From Deltaproteobacteria bacterium (GTDB lineage Bacteria; Desulfobacterota; GWC2-55-46; DRQE01), in assembly GCA_011371515.1 (NCBI GenBank), contig DRQE01000114.1:1-18190 (forward strand): DNA of 18,190 bases. Direction: 5' to 3'. This document shows positions 6,784-15,448 of this stretch, piece after piece. The position numbers and the translations under genes were made by a program. Positions within the stretch are counted from its first letter, which is position 1, and each line of letters opens with the position of its first letter. The notes beneath the pieces were generated by a model that was not told the origin of the DNA, searched no databases, and saw only the letters and a program-made list of their open reading frames with translations.

Positions 6784-7518
6784 TCAAAAAGAAGATGGCA
6801 CGATGTAGCCATACTTTTCAAAGAGGCTGCGTGCACGGGGGGATCTGAGAAACTTAAGAAACTTAAGTGCCTGCGGGCTGTCCTTGAGTGCTATAGCGTC
6901 CTGCTCTATGGGTGAGTGGAGAGAGGGGTCTATCTTTATTAGCCTTCCTTCTACTCCATGGACTGTAGAAAGTGCCACTATTGAGGCATCGGCATTGCCT
7001 GTAAGTGCAAAGCCCAGTGCCTGTGAGACATTCTCTCCGTAAAGGAGTTTGCCCTTGAGTTTGTCCAGAAGTCCTCTGTTTTTTAATACCTCAATTGCCG
7101 CCCTGCCGTAGGGGGCTGTATCAGGGTTGGCTATGGCAACGAGCCTTATGCGTGGGTCTGTGAGGTCTTCTATGGAGTGGAGTGTTATGCCATCCCTTGT
7201 CCAGACAACGAGCACCCCTCTTGCATAGGTGAAGCGAGTGCCCTTTATTCCAATACCCTTTTGTTCGAGAAGGAGGGGCCTTTCTTTATCAGCAGAAAGG
7301 AAGACATCATAGGGTGCTCCATTTACTATCTGTGCGTAGAGTTTCCCCGTGGAGCCACTGACGATGCGCACCTCTGTGCCCTCAAGCTCTTGGTAGGTGC
7401 GGGCAAGCTCTCTTACCACCTTGAGTGCATTGCTTGCTGTTGCAACGATTATTTCAGAGGAGAGAACAGGGCTTGAAGACAATAGGAATATGGCAAGAAA
7501 TATTGCTGCTCTTATCAT
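6784..7518 (-). CDS. modA: Periplasmic molybdate-binding protein ModA
   Basis: ModA captures molybdate in the periplasm and delivers it to ModBC. The protein has 244 residues, the usual size. The first about 20 residues form a signal peptide (hydrophobic core AAIFLAIFLL, likely cleavage near VLSS-E). The mature part shows ModA features: SGSTGKLYAQI (54-64), APYDVFLSADKER, NPDTAPYGRAA and GENVSQALGF. The overall pattern favours ModA over the tungstate-specific TupA or WtpA types, though ligand choice cannot be proven from sequence. The ATG overlaps the mop stop by ATGA, suggesting coupled translation. A 62-base gap with an internal promoter separates it from modB. Confidence 0.92.
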   Translation of the reverse strand: MIRAAIFLAIFLLSSSPVLSSEIIVATASNALKVVRELARTYQELEGTEVRIVSGSTGKLYAQIVNGAPYDVFLSADKERPLLLEQKGIGIKGTRFTYARGVLVVWTRDGITLHSIEDLTDPRIRLVAIANPDTAPYGRAAIEVLKNRGLLDKLKGKLLYGENVSQALGFALTGNADASIVALSTVHGVEGRLIKIDPSLHSPIEQDAIALKDSPQALKFLKFLRSPRARSLFEKYGYIVPSSF

Positions 7519-7718
7519 TTTATGAAGGAGACCTCTGTTGCCTTTATAAGTGCCGTTACATGGTCTCCCACCTTAAGTTGCATCTTTTCCACACTGGTCG
7601 TGGTTATGACCCCTGCTATCTGGTGTTCGCCCACCTGAATTACCACCTCACTTACCACATCGCCTTTTTTGATTTCTACAATCTCTCCCGGCAGCTGGTT
7701 TCTTCCAGAAAGTTGCAT
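7515..7718 (-). CDS. mop: Molbindin: single TOBE/Mop-domain molybdate-binding protein
   Basis: A 67-residue stand-alone Mop domain. Family marks are the start SGRNQLPGEIVEIKKGDV, ITTTSVEKMQLKVGD and VTALIKATEV. Molbindins assemble into oligomers that bind molybdate or tungstate between subunits and act as a cytoplasmic store or buffer. The gene lies 7 bases after moaA and overlaps modA by four bases (ATGA). AGGAGG is 11 bases upstream of ATG 7718, somewhat far but usable. Because the operon's ModC lacks this domain, Mop may be its detached sensor; that is inference. Confidence 0.92.
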   Translation of the reverse strand: MQLSGRNQLPGEIVEIKKGDVVSEVVIQVGEHQIAGVITTTSVEKMQLKVGDHVTALIKATEVSFIK

Positions 7719-7725
7719 CCTGCGG

Positions 7726-8706
7726 TCAGCCTCCTATGTGTATCATAGATTTCTTTCTACCCTCTGTGGAGAAGGTATATTCCCCTTCCTTTGGTTTGAG
7801 CTCCACAGCTTTCCTTATGATGGCTTCAAGGCTTTCCCTGTCTGCACCACCACGGATGGCATCCCTTAAGGATACATCCATATCCCGTGGCAGACACAGA
7901 TGGAGTCTTCCGTCTGCCGTAAGGCGAAGCCTGTTGCAGCGCTCACAGAACCTGTTTGAAAGGGGGCTTATAAAGCCCACCCTGCCTGAACCATCCCTTA
8001 AAGGCAGTATGTATTCTGCCCCACCTTCTTCTCTTTTCTCCTCCACTGCCACACGCTCTTTTATGTCCTCTCTTTCGAGCACCTCTGAGATGGGTATATA
8101 GTGTTTCTTCCAGTCGAAACCATCCCGCATGGGCATGCATTCTATGAAGCGTGCGCTTATGCCACGCTCTCTGGCAAAGTCTATTATGCTTGCGAGCTCA
8201 TCCTCGTTTATACCGCGCATGACCACCGTGTTTACTTTCAGGGGCACGAGCCCCTCACTCAGGGCTGCATCTATGCCTTCGAGCACCTGAGAGAGTCTGC
8301 CTCCGCCCGTTATGATGCGAAACTTTTCGGCATCAAGGGTGTCGAGGCTTACATTCACCCTTTTAAGGCCTGCCTCTTTAAGCTCTTTTGCAAATCTTGA
8401 AAGAAGTGTGGCGTTGGTCGTAAGGGTGGTCTCCTTTATGCCCTCTATGGCGTTCACCATGCGAACGAGCTCGGCAATACCTTTTCTAACAAGGGGTTCT
8501 CCGCCGGTAAACCTTATCTTCTCAACCCCCATGGATGCCATAACACTTATAATCTCTGTAAGCTCTGAGAAGGTTAAGACTTGGCTGCGCTCTTTGTGTT
8601 CTTCCTGTGGGCGGCTACAGTAGTTACAACGCTGGTTGCACCTGTCTGTAACAGACACACGCAGGTAGGTTATTCGGCGGCCGAATCTGTCAACAAGGGG
8701 CTTCAT
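7726..8706 (-). CDS. moaA: GTP 3',8-cyclase MoaA (radical SAM)
   Basis: MoaA uses two 4Fe-4S clusters and SAM to convert GTP to 3',8-cyclo-GTP, the first step of molybdenum cofactor synthesis. From ATG 8706 the protein has 326 residues, the normal length. The radical-SAM motif CNQRCNYC has Cys23, Cys27 and Cys30; GGEP is at 68-71; the second cluster site is Cys254, Cys257 and Cys271. The C-terminus ends in Gly-Gly, as in active MoaA, where this tail matters for catalysis. The open frame runs 71 codons further upstream to 8919, but that stretch is low-quality sequence overlapping the neighbouring gene and the family starts at this Met. There is no ribosome site; the promoter puts the transcript start at or beside the ATG. 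First gene of the operon. Confidence 0.95.
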   Translation of the reverse strand: MKPLVDRFGRRITYLRVSVTDRCNQRCNYCSRPQEEHKERSQVLTFSELTEIISVMASMGVEKIRFTGGEPLVRKGIAELVRMVNAIEGIKETTLTTNATLLSRFAKELKEAGLKRVNVSLDTLDAEKFRIITGGGRLSQVLEGIDAALSEGLVPLKVNTVVMRGINEDELASIIDFARERGISARFIECMPMRDGFDWKKHYIPISEVLEREDIKERVAVEEKREEGGAEYILPLRDGSGRVGFISPLSNRFCERCNRLRLTADGRLHLCLPRDMDVSLRDAIRGGADRESLEAIIRKAVELKPKEGEYTFSTEGRKKSMIHIGG

Positions 8707-8713
8707 ATGAGAA

Positions 8714-8742
8714 ATCTTACCAGAATAAGGGGGACAATTCAA
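8714..8742 (-). promoter_or_regulatory. Promoter of the molybdenum operon (moaA), probably leaderless
   Basis: On the minus strand TTGAAT (8737-8742), a 17-base spacer ending in TGG, and TAAGAT (8714-8719), making an extended -10. Transcription should start near 8706-8707, at the moaA ATG. The -35 begins 15 bases after the stop of the upstream gene. No Moco riboswitch fold can fit in such a leader. Confidence 0.6.
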
Positions 8743-8756
8743 ATCCAGAAATACCC

Positions 8757-10889
8757 CTACAGGGTAAAGAGATAGGTGAGCTTTAGAAGAAGAACCCTGT
8801 CCACAAGCTCTGTGTCTGTATAGTGGCGTTCGTTGTAGACTATGTATATGTCGCTGTTTGGCCTGTACTCGTAGTTGAAGCGTATGTTGAAGGAGCGCTG
8901 GTCGAGGTCGTCGTTCCACTGAAGAAGGGCGTTAAGAAAGGCACGGGTGGTTATGGTATATTCTACGGTAGTGGTCAGAAGGTTTGCCCTGAAAGAGCCT
9001 GCTGGAAGGCTTACATCCTCACGGGTAAACCTTGGGGCTATCTTCAGATATCTTGCAGGCACTATGTTGAAGGAGCCACTGTAGGATGTTCTCTTTCCGC
9101 CGTAATAGTCGCCCCTTTCGACGACGACTGTGCCGGAGAGGGTTCTGCGGTCGTCTGTTGAGATGGCAACATATACGGAGGGGTTGTTATAACCCCCTTC
9201 GGGTATAACTATGGATGGTCTTATCTCGAAGTCGTAGTCGAGGCGGTCGAATTCTTTCTTGAACGCTACATCGAGACTGTCCCCGCTGTGGAGGGTTACG
9301 GAAAAGCCTATGTTCTGGTTTCTTCCCACAAGCTGGTCCTTCTGGTCGGCGATGTATTTAAGAAGCACATAGGGCGAATACTCCCGCACTATAGAGCCCT
9401 TTGGTCTTATGAAGAGGTGAGAATAGAGGGTTGTCTCTTTTATGTCGGTTCTGCGAACGAAACCCACCTCGGGGTTGAAGTTCTCTGCCACATCGAGATA
9501 AGAAAGGCTCAAAAGCATTCGCGGATCATACCACATGAACTTAAGATAGCCTGCCGTATCGTTGCCCGAGACACCCTTTGTATAGGTCTTCACCACAAAG
9601 GAGGTTATGTACATGTAGTCCATGAATACGAGCCTTGTGTCGGCACCGATGGTTCTGTTGAATGAGCCATCCTGCGGCTCCTTGTTTATGGCAATAATGC
9701 CCACCCTTGACCTTTCGAGTATGTCCTTCTTAAGCCTTATGACCGTGTAGTTGGTCTGTGCCACAGAGGATGTCTCCTTGGTCTCTATATTCAGCAGTCC
9801 TATGCCGTAGTCACCCACCTTTCCTGTAAGTTTCGCCCCTGCAAGTATGGGTATCTCTTTACCTCCTGAAAGCCCTATCCTTCTTGAAAAGAAGGGCTGC
9901 ACCTTTGCCCTCAAGCCAAACTGGAAGAAGCCAGAGCCCTCGAGGAAGAACTCTCTTTTTTCGGGAAAGAACAGGGGAAAGCGGGTTATGTTTATGGATA
10001 GCTCGTCTGCCTCTACCTGTGCAAAGTCTGTATTTGCCGTAAGGTCGAGGGTAAGATGGGGCGTTATGGCGTACTTTACATCAATCCCCATGTCTTTTGT
10101 TACCTCTGTGGTGTCGGAGCCACCTGATGGTGCCCTTTCAATGCCTGTGAGTATGTAGGGCTTTAGCTCTATGTTTCTGCCCTGACGAATACCCTCAAGC
10201 CCTGTAAGGTGGCCCGCAAGGGAGAGCCGCCACATGGACGCATCAAGTGGCAGGGCTGCCCAGTAGACCTCCTCGTTCTTTCTGCGTATTATACGGCGCA
10301 GTTGCAGTCCCCATGTGGAGGTCTTACGACTGTCGAAACGCAGGGTGCTGAAGGGTATCTTCATCTCCACCTGCCAGCCCTCTTCTGTTATGTGTGAGGC
10401 AACATACCATACACCATCCCAGTCTGTGTTTACCTCTCTACCTTCATCGAAGACCACCGCATCCAGTCTTGCTCCAAGGGGGTTGGTCTCGAAGAAGTAG
10501 CCGTTACGGTGGTCGTGGTAGGTATCGATGAGCACTGCAAAGGTGTCGTTACGATAAAGGCGCCCGTCACGGCGCATCTCATCGGCTATTATCTTGTGTG
10601 GCTCTCTGTCATAGAGTATGGCACCTATGTAGAGGTTCTCCTCGTCGTAGAGGACCATCACGGTGGTCTTCTCTGTAGCAGGCTCTCCGGGATAGGGCTC
10701 GCGCTGTATGAAGCCAGTTGCAATGGGGGCTCTTTTCCACGCCGGCTCTGTAAGTCTGCCGTCAATGGTGATACCCTCTGTCCCGAGCCTTTCTGCCCTC
10801 AACTCTACAGAAGGATGTGCCTTTGCAGGATAGAGCAGCGCAAAAAACAGAAGGAAGGCTATGGAGCTTTTGTGCCGAAGAACCTTCAT
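8757..10889 (-). CDS. DUF5916-type outer-membrane protein with N-terminal CBM9-like domain
   Basis: The protein has 710 residues. A signal peptide (basic MKVLRHK, hydrophobic FLLFFALL, AKA cleavage site at 22-24) sends it across the inner membrane. Residues about 35-225 look like the CBM9-like domain usual in this family (IDGRLTEPAWKRA, then DDTF-like RNDTFAVLIDTY, NPLGARLDA and EMKIPFSTLRF). The rest (about 235-710) matches the DUF5916 pattern, including FFPEKREFFLEGSGFF, followed by many alternating beta strands and a hydrophobic C-terminal strand ending in Leu, as in outer-membrane barrels. The function of the family is unknown and I do not assign a substrate. ATG 10889 has AAAGG just upstream, and a strong promoter precedes it. 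It lies directly upstream of the molybdenum operon without a clear terminator, so read-through is possible. Confidence 0.8.
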   Translation of the reverse strand: MKVLRHKSSIAFLLFFALLYPAKAHPSVELRAERLGTEGITIDGRLTEPAWKRAPIATGFIQREPYPGEPATEKTTVMVLYDEENLYIGAILYDREPHKIIADEMRRDGRLYRNDTFAVLIDTYHDHRNGYFFETNPLGARLDAVVFDEGREVNTDWDGVWYVASHITEEGWQVEMKIPFSTLRFDSRKTSTWGLQLRRIIRRKNEEVYWAALPLDASMWRLSLAGHLTGLEGIRQGRNIELKPYILTGIERAPSGGSDTTEVTKDMGIDVKYAITPHLTLDLTANTDFAQVEADELSINITRFPLFFPEKREFFLEGSGFFQFGLRAKVQPFFSRRIGLSGGKEIPILAGAKLTGKVGDYGIGLLNIETKETSSVAQTNYTVIRLKKDILERSRVGIIAINKEPQDGSFNRTIGADTRLVFMDYMYITSFVVKTYTKGVSGNDTAGYLKFMWYDPRMLLSLSYLDVAENFNPEVGFVRRTDIKETTLYSHLFIRPKGSIVREYSPYVLLKYIADQKDQLVGRNQNIGFSVTLHSGDSLDVAFKKEFDRLDYDFEIRPSIVIPEGGYNNPSVYVAISTDDRRTLSGTVVVERGDYYGGKRTSYSGSFNIVPARYLKIAPRFTREDVSLPAGSFRANLLTTTVEYTITTRAFLNALLQWNDDLDQRSFNIRFNYEYRPNSDIYIVYNERHYTDTELVDRVLLLKLTYLFTL

Positions 10890-10938
10890 CTACCTTTCAC
10901 CATCGCCCACAGTGGCTTGAGCCCGTGGGATGTGCCTA

Positions 10939-10967
10939 ATTGTAGGGTATAAAGAAGGGGCTGTCAA
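10939..10967 (-). promoter_or_regulatory. Strong sigma70-type promoter for the DUF5916 gene
   Basis: On the minus strand a perfect TTGACA (10962-10967), a 17-base spacer and TACAAT (10939-10944). Transcription would begin near 10932, leaving a leader of about 43 bases before ATG 10889. Confidence 0.75.
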
Positions 10968-10989
10968 TACAGCATGGGGAAAACTTACC

Positions 10990-11018
10990 TTGACAAATCA
11001 TCTGCTGTAAGTTATAGA
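10990..11018 (+). promoter_or_regulatory. Sigma70-type promoter for the cytochrome c pair
   Basis: A perfect TTGACA (10990-10995), a 17-base spacer and TATAGA (11013-11018). Transcription would begin near 11025, about 31 bases before ATG 11056. It is back to back with the divergent promoter, with 22 bases between the two -35 boxes. Confidence 0.65.
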
Positions 11019-11055
11019 TTTTTAGATTTCCTGTTCCTTAAAGTCAGGGTTGACT

Positions 11056-11724
11056 ATGCTCGATGGATTGAAAGTAATCTCCTCTGTACTTATTGTCTAC
11101 ATATTCATAGCCACGGGCTCCCACGTCTGGGCAGGTGTGGAAGAGGGCAGAAGGCTCTTTGTAGAGAAGGGCTGCACAGAGTGTCATACAACAGAAAGAC
11201 CTGCCAGAGCGCCAACCTTTCAGGAGTTCCTCAAAGAGAAGGGGCCACCCCTGTGGTATGCAGGAAGCAAGTTCAGAAAAGACTGGCTCAGAAAGTGGCT
11301 TCAAGCCCCAGAACCCGTAAGGCCCATGGCGTATAACTCTATTAAGGAGCGTAACCCCGCAAACCATCCTGCCTTGGACGGTAAAGAGGCAGAGGCAGTT
11401 ACAGAATATCTGGCAAGCCTTACAACGGACAGGGTGAAAAGGGGTATCGTGAAGCCCAAAAAGACCGTAAGGGGCAGAATAATATTCGAGAAAAAACTTG
11501 GCTGCTACGGCTGTCATCTCGTAAGGAAGGGCAAGAGGGTTGTAGGGGGGCTTAGTGGACCCACCCTCGTGGGGGCTGGTAAAAGGCTCAATCCCGACTG
11601 GATATACGCCTTTCTGAAAGACCAGAACTTCTTCATTCCCTACACATCCATGCCCATATATGTGGGTATCGTAACCGACAGGGAGATGCGCGTACTTTCA
11701 GGATATGTGGCGGCTATGGAATAG
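11056..11724 (+). CDS. Secreted or membrane-anchored di-heme cytochrome c
   Basis: From ATG 11056 the protein has 222 residues with two CXXCH heme sites: CTECH (Cys40, Cys43, His44) and CYGCH (Cys150, Cys153, His154), giving two cytochrome c domains of about 100 residues. An N-terminal hydrophobic segment (about 7-25, ending SHVWA) is a signal peptide or anchor. Met91 (in RPMAYN) and Met199 (in TSMPIY) are plausible sixth heme ligands. It should carry electrons in the periplasm; the partner enzyme is not visible. ATG 11056 is preferred over TTG 11050 because AGGG is 6 bases before it. The last 20 bases overlap the next cytochrome gene, so the two are made together. I cannot name the specific respiratory chain. 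Confidence 0.85.
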   Translation: MLDGLKVISSVLIVYIFIATGSHVWAGVEEGRRLFVEKGCTECHTTERPARAPTFQEFLKEKGPPLWYAGSKFRKDWLRKWLQAPEPVRPMAYNSIKERNPANHPALDGKEAEAVTEYLASLTTDRVKRGIVKPKKTVRGRIIFEKKLGCYGCHLVRKGKRVVGGLSGPTLVGAGKRLNPDWIYAFLKDQNFFIPYTSMPIYVGIVTDREMRVLSGYVAAME

Positions 11725-12070
11725 TATTATAGTGCTGTGCTTTCTGGCTGGTCTTCTCCTTACCCCTGCTATGGCTCTTACGGTAAAGGAGAACTACCTC
11801 TTCTACTGTGCACCATGCCACGGTATAGAGGGCAGGGGAGACGGACCAAACGCAACCCCCACACAGCCTGTGGCACCGAGAAACCATCGTAGCAAGAAAG
11901 AGATGAGTAAACTCTCGGATCAGGACATAATAAATGTTATAAAGTTCGGGGGCAGGGCAACTGGTATATCCACGCTGATGCCACCTTACAAAAACACCCT
12001 TACAGAAGAGGAGATAGTTGAGCTCAAAGACTACCTGAGAGAGCTCTGCCAGTGCAGGGGACCTGAATAA
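11705..12070 (+). CDS. Small mono-heme class I cytochrome c
   Basis: A 121-residue protein with a signal peptide (hydrophobic IIVLCFLAGLLLTPA, cleavage near AMA-LT) and one heme site, CAPCH (Cys35, Cys38, His39). Met92 in LMPPYKNTLTEEEI is the likely sixth ligand, in the position usual for class I cytochromes. It starts within the end of the di-heme cytochrome gene (20-base overlap, different frame), with AGGA just before the ATG, so expression is probably coupled. A periplasmic electron carrier, most likely a partner of its neighbour. A Cys pair near the C-terminus (LCQC, 114-117) is unusual for such a small cytochrome. Confidence 0.87.
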   Translation: MWRLWNSIIVLCFLAGLLLTPAMALTVKENYLFYCAPCHGIEGRGDGPNATPTQPVAPRNHRSKKEMSKLSDQDIINVIKFGGRATGISTLMPPYKNTLTEEEIVELKDYLRELCQCRGPE

Positions 12071-12071
12071 A

Positions 12072-12090
12072 TTCTCGACTTCAACGAGAA
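12072..12090 (+). terminator. Possible weak terminator hairpin after the cytochromes
   Basis: A perfect 6-bp inverted repeat (TTCTCG 12072-12077, CGAGAA 12085-12090) with a 7-base loop starts 2 bases after the stop codon. It is followed only by ATAATTT, a poor U-tract, so termination would be partial at best. Confidence 0.35.
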
Positions 12091-12095
12091 ATAAT

Positions 12096-12124
12096 TTGAC
12101 AACTTATGGAAAAGATTAAATAAT
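12096..12124 (+). promoter_or_regulatory. Sigma70-type promoter for metK
   Basis: TTGACA (12096-12101), a 17-base spacer and AATAAT (12119-12124, 5 of 6 consensus bases). Transcription would start near 12131, about 36 bases before the ATG, too short for any known SAM riboswitch. GGAG lies 7 bases before ATG 12167. Confidence 0.6.
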
Positions 12125-12166
12125 AAAGAACTCGAAAAGACAAACTAAACTGTACGGAGTAGGACT

Positions 12167-13324
12167 ATGGAAAGAGAGTATCTATTCACATCGGAGTCTG
12201 TAACAGAGGGGCATCCCGACAAGGTTGCTGACCAGATTTCCGATGCCATCCTCGATGCCCACATTGGGGGAGACCCAAAAAGCAAGGTAGCCTGCGAGAC
12301 CCTTGTTACAACAGGTCTTATAGTCATAGCAGGAGAGATAACGAGCTCCACCGTGGTGAACTATCAGGAGATTGCAAGGGGTGTTGTAAAGGATATAGGC
12401 TATACAGACTCTGCCATGGGCTTTGACTGGCGTGGCTGTGCGGTGATGATAACCCTCGACAGACAGTCGCCGGACATAGCCATGGGCGTAGAAAGAGGAG
12501 AGGGTGAGCTTGGCGCGGGTGATCAGGGCCTTATGTTCGGCTACGCCTGTAACCACACACCTGAATACATGCCCATGCCAATAATACTTGCACATAAGCT
12601 CACAAAGAGACTCGCAGAGGTTAGAAAACAGGGCATACTCGACTTCTTAAGGCCCGATGGAAAGAGTCAGGTAACCCTTAAATATCTTGACGGAAGACCT
12701 GTAAGTGTTGATGCCGTCGTTGTTTCTGCACAGCACACCCCGGAGGTTTCGGCAACCACCATAAAGGAAGGCATAATGGAGGAGGTCATAAAGAAGGTAA
12801 TCCCCGAGGAGTTCCTCACCCCTTCAACACGCTACCACATAAACCCAACAGGAAAGTTCGTCATAGGTGGGCCCCATGGAGATTGCGGGCTTACGGGCAG
12901 AAAGATAATAGTTGACACCTATGGTGGACACGGAAGCCACGGTGGAGGGGCATTCAGCGGTAAAGACCCATCCAAGGTCGACCGTTCTGCCTCTTACATG
13001 GCACGCTACATTGCCAAGAATATCGTTGCTGCAGGGCTTGCCGATGAGTGTGAGGTGCAGCTTGCCTATGCAATAGGCGTGGCAGACCCCGTAAGTGTCA
13101 TGGTGGACACCTTTGGCACAGAGAAGATAGACCCCGTTAAGATAGAGAAACTCGTGTGGGAACACTTTGGCATGAAGCCGGCTGATATTATAAAAGAGCT
13201 CGACCTTCTCAGGCCCATATATCGAAAGACCGCTGCATACGGACACTTCGGCAGACAGGAGCCAGAGTTCAGCTGGGAGAGAACAGACCGTGCAGAGGCT
13301 TTGAGAAAGGCGGCAGGACTTTAA
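12167..13324 (+). CDS. metK: S-adenosylmethionine synthetase MetK
   Basis: MetK makes S-adenosylmethionine from methionine and ATP in the cytoplasm. The protein has 385 residues, the normal bacterial length. Signatures are GHPDK (15-19), GAGDQG (116-121, the ATP-binding hexapeptide) and the P-loop-like [17 protein letters not shown] (259-275). All three repeated domains appear complete. It has its own promoter, and ahcY follows after 36 bases, putting synthesis of SAM and disposal of its product S-adenosylhomocysteine in one transcript. SAM is also the substrate of MoaA, but that is a general link, not evidence of co-regulation. Confidence 0.97.
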   Translation: MEREYLFTSESVTEGHPDKVADQISDAILDAHIGGDPKSKVACETLVTTGLIVIAGEITSSTVVNYQEIARGVVKDIGYTDSAMGFDWRGCAVMITLDRQSPDIAMGVERGEGELGAGDQGLMFGYACNHTPEYMPMPIILAHKLTKRLAEVRKQGILDFLRPDGKSQVTLKYLDGRPVSVDAVVVSAQHTPEVSATTIKEGIMEEVIKKVIPEEFLTPSTRYHINPTGKFVIGGPHGDCGLTGRKIIVDTYGGHGSHGGGAFSGKDPSKVDRSASYMARYIAKNIVAAGLADECEVQLAYAIGVADPVSVMVDTFGTEKIDPVKIEKLVWEHFGMKPADIIKELDLLRPIYRKTAAYGHFGRQEPEFSWERTDRAEALRKAAGL

Positions 13325-14617
<1,293 letters not shown>

Positions 14618-14621
14618 TGGG

Positions 14622-14651
14622 TTGAAGAAAAAGGCTTCCCTGTGCTATAAT
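14622..14651 (+). promoter_or_regulatory. Promoter for bamD and the TPR gene
   Basis: TTGAAG (14622-14627), an 18-base spacer and a perfect TATAAT (14646-14651) preceded by TGC (extended -10). It begins 5 bases after the ahcY stop. Transcription would start near 14658, about 21 bases before ATG 14679. Confidence 0.65.
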
Positions 14652-14678
14652 GGGTGTAATTTCAAACAGAGGAGATGT

Positions 14679-15425
14679 ATGGGAAAGATAAGGCTTTTTC
14701 TGGCACTTCTTTCTGTGGTTCTGCTTACCGCCTGTTCCACCACTAATACCCTTCAGGGAAGCCTGCCGGGGGCAGGGGAGCTTTATGCCAAAGGGGTTTC
14801 AGCTTATAATAAAAGGTTGTATACGGAGGGTGAGGAATACCTCAGAAAGGTGCTCGAGAACTATCCCCTCAGCCCCTATGCTATAGAGGCACAGCTAAAG
14901 CTGGCAGACCTGTACTTCATACAGGAAAGATACGAGGAGGCGCAGTCCTACTACACCACATTCTACACATTTCACCCCTCCCATCCCAGTGCTCCCTATG
15001 CCCTGTTTCAGAAAGGGATGTGCCACTTAAGAGAGGTTGAGACCATAGACCGCGACCAGACACCAACCAGAAAGGCGCTCTTTGCTTTTCAGGACCTTAT
15101 AACCTACTATCCCGATAGCATCTATGCTGAGAAATCTCGCACCCTTATATCGTTCCTCAAAGAGAGGCTTGCAGAGAACGAGTTCTATGTGGGAATGTTC
15201 TACTACAGAAAGGGAGACTACAAGGGTGCTCTCATGAGGTTCAAGAAGATACTCGAGGACTATCCAGATACCCATGTGGTGGAAAAGACCCTCTACTATG
15301 TGGGCGAGGTATATACACATCTCGAAGAAGAAGAGCTTGCACGGGAGACCTTCAGAACCCTTATAGACAGGTTTCCCGAAAGCCCCTATGTGAGTGTTGC
15401 AAAGAACAGGCTTCAGTCCCCGTAA
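14679..15425 (+). CDS. bamD: BamD-type outer-membrane assembly lipoprotein
   Basis: The protein has 248 residues. A lipoprotein signal (MGKIRLFLALLSVVLLTAC) has its lipobox LTAC with the modified cysteine at 19, so it should be anchored in the outer membrane facing the periplasm. The rest consists of TPR-like helical repeats: AGELYAKGVSAYNKRLYTEGEEYL, LKLADLYFIQERYEEAQSYY, FQKGMCHLRE, VGMFYYRKGDYKGALMRF and VGEVYTHLEEEELARETF segments. This architecture and the FPESPYVSVAKNRL ending match BamD (ComL/YfiO), the essential partner of BamA in beta-barrel insertion. ATG 14679 is chosen over the longer open frame from 14592 because AGAGGAG lies 4 bases upstream and the signal peptide starts here. 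A different TPR lipoprotein is possible. Confidence 0.83.
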   Translation: MGKIRLFLALLSVVLLTACSTTNTLQGSLPGAGELYAKGVSAYNKRLYTEGEEYLRKVLENYPLSPYAIEAQLKLADLYFIQERYEEAQSYYTTFYTFHPSHPSAPYALFQKGMCHLREVETIDRDQTPTRKALFAFQDLITYYPDSIYAEKSRTLISFLKERLAENEFYVGMFYYRKGDYKGALMRFKKILEDYPDTHVVEKTLYYVGEVYTHLEEEELARETFRTLIDRFPESPYVSVAKNRLQSP

Positions 15426-15448
15426 AACAAAGAGGAGCAAGAACTACC

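Noticed and set aside
8707..8756. Molybdenum cofactor riboswitch upstream of moaA
   Set aside because: The predicted transcript starts at the ATG, and the 50-base gap is too short for the Moco RNA motif.
8744..8760. Terminator after the DUF5916 gene
   Set aside because: The 5-bp repeat around TACCC/GGGTA is short and lacks a U-tract.
8707..8919. Upstream extension of moaA by 71 codons
   Set aside because: It would overlap the end of the upstream gene and cover the promoter, and its residues do not resemble MoaA; the family starts at the Met at 8706.
12102..12166. SAM riboswitch upstream of metK
   Set aside because: The leader from the predicted promoter is only about 36 bases and shows no multi-stem fold.
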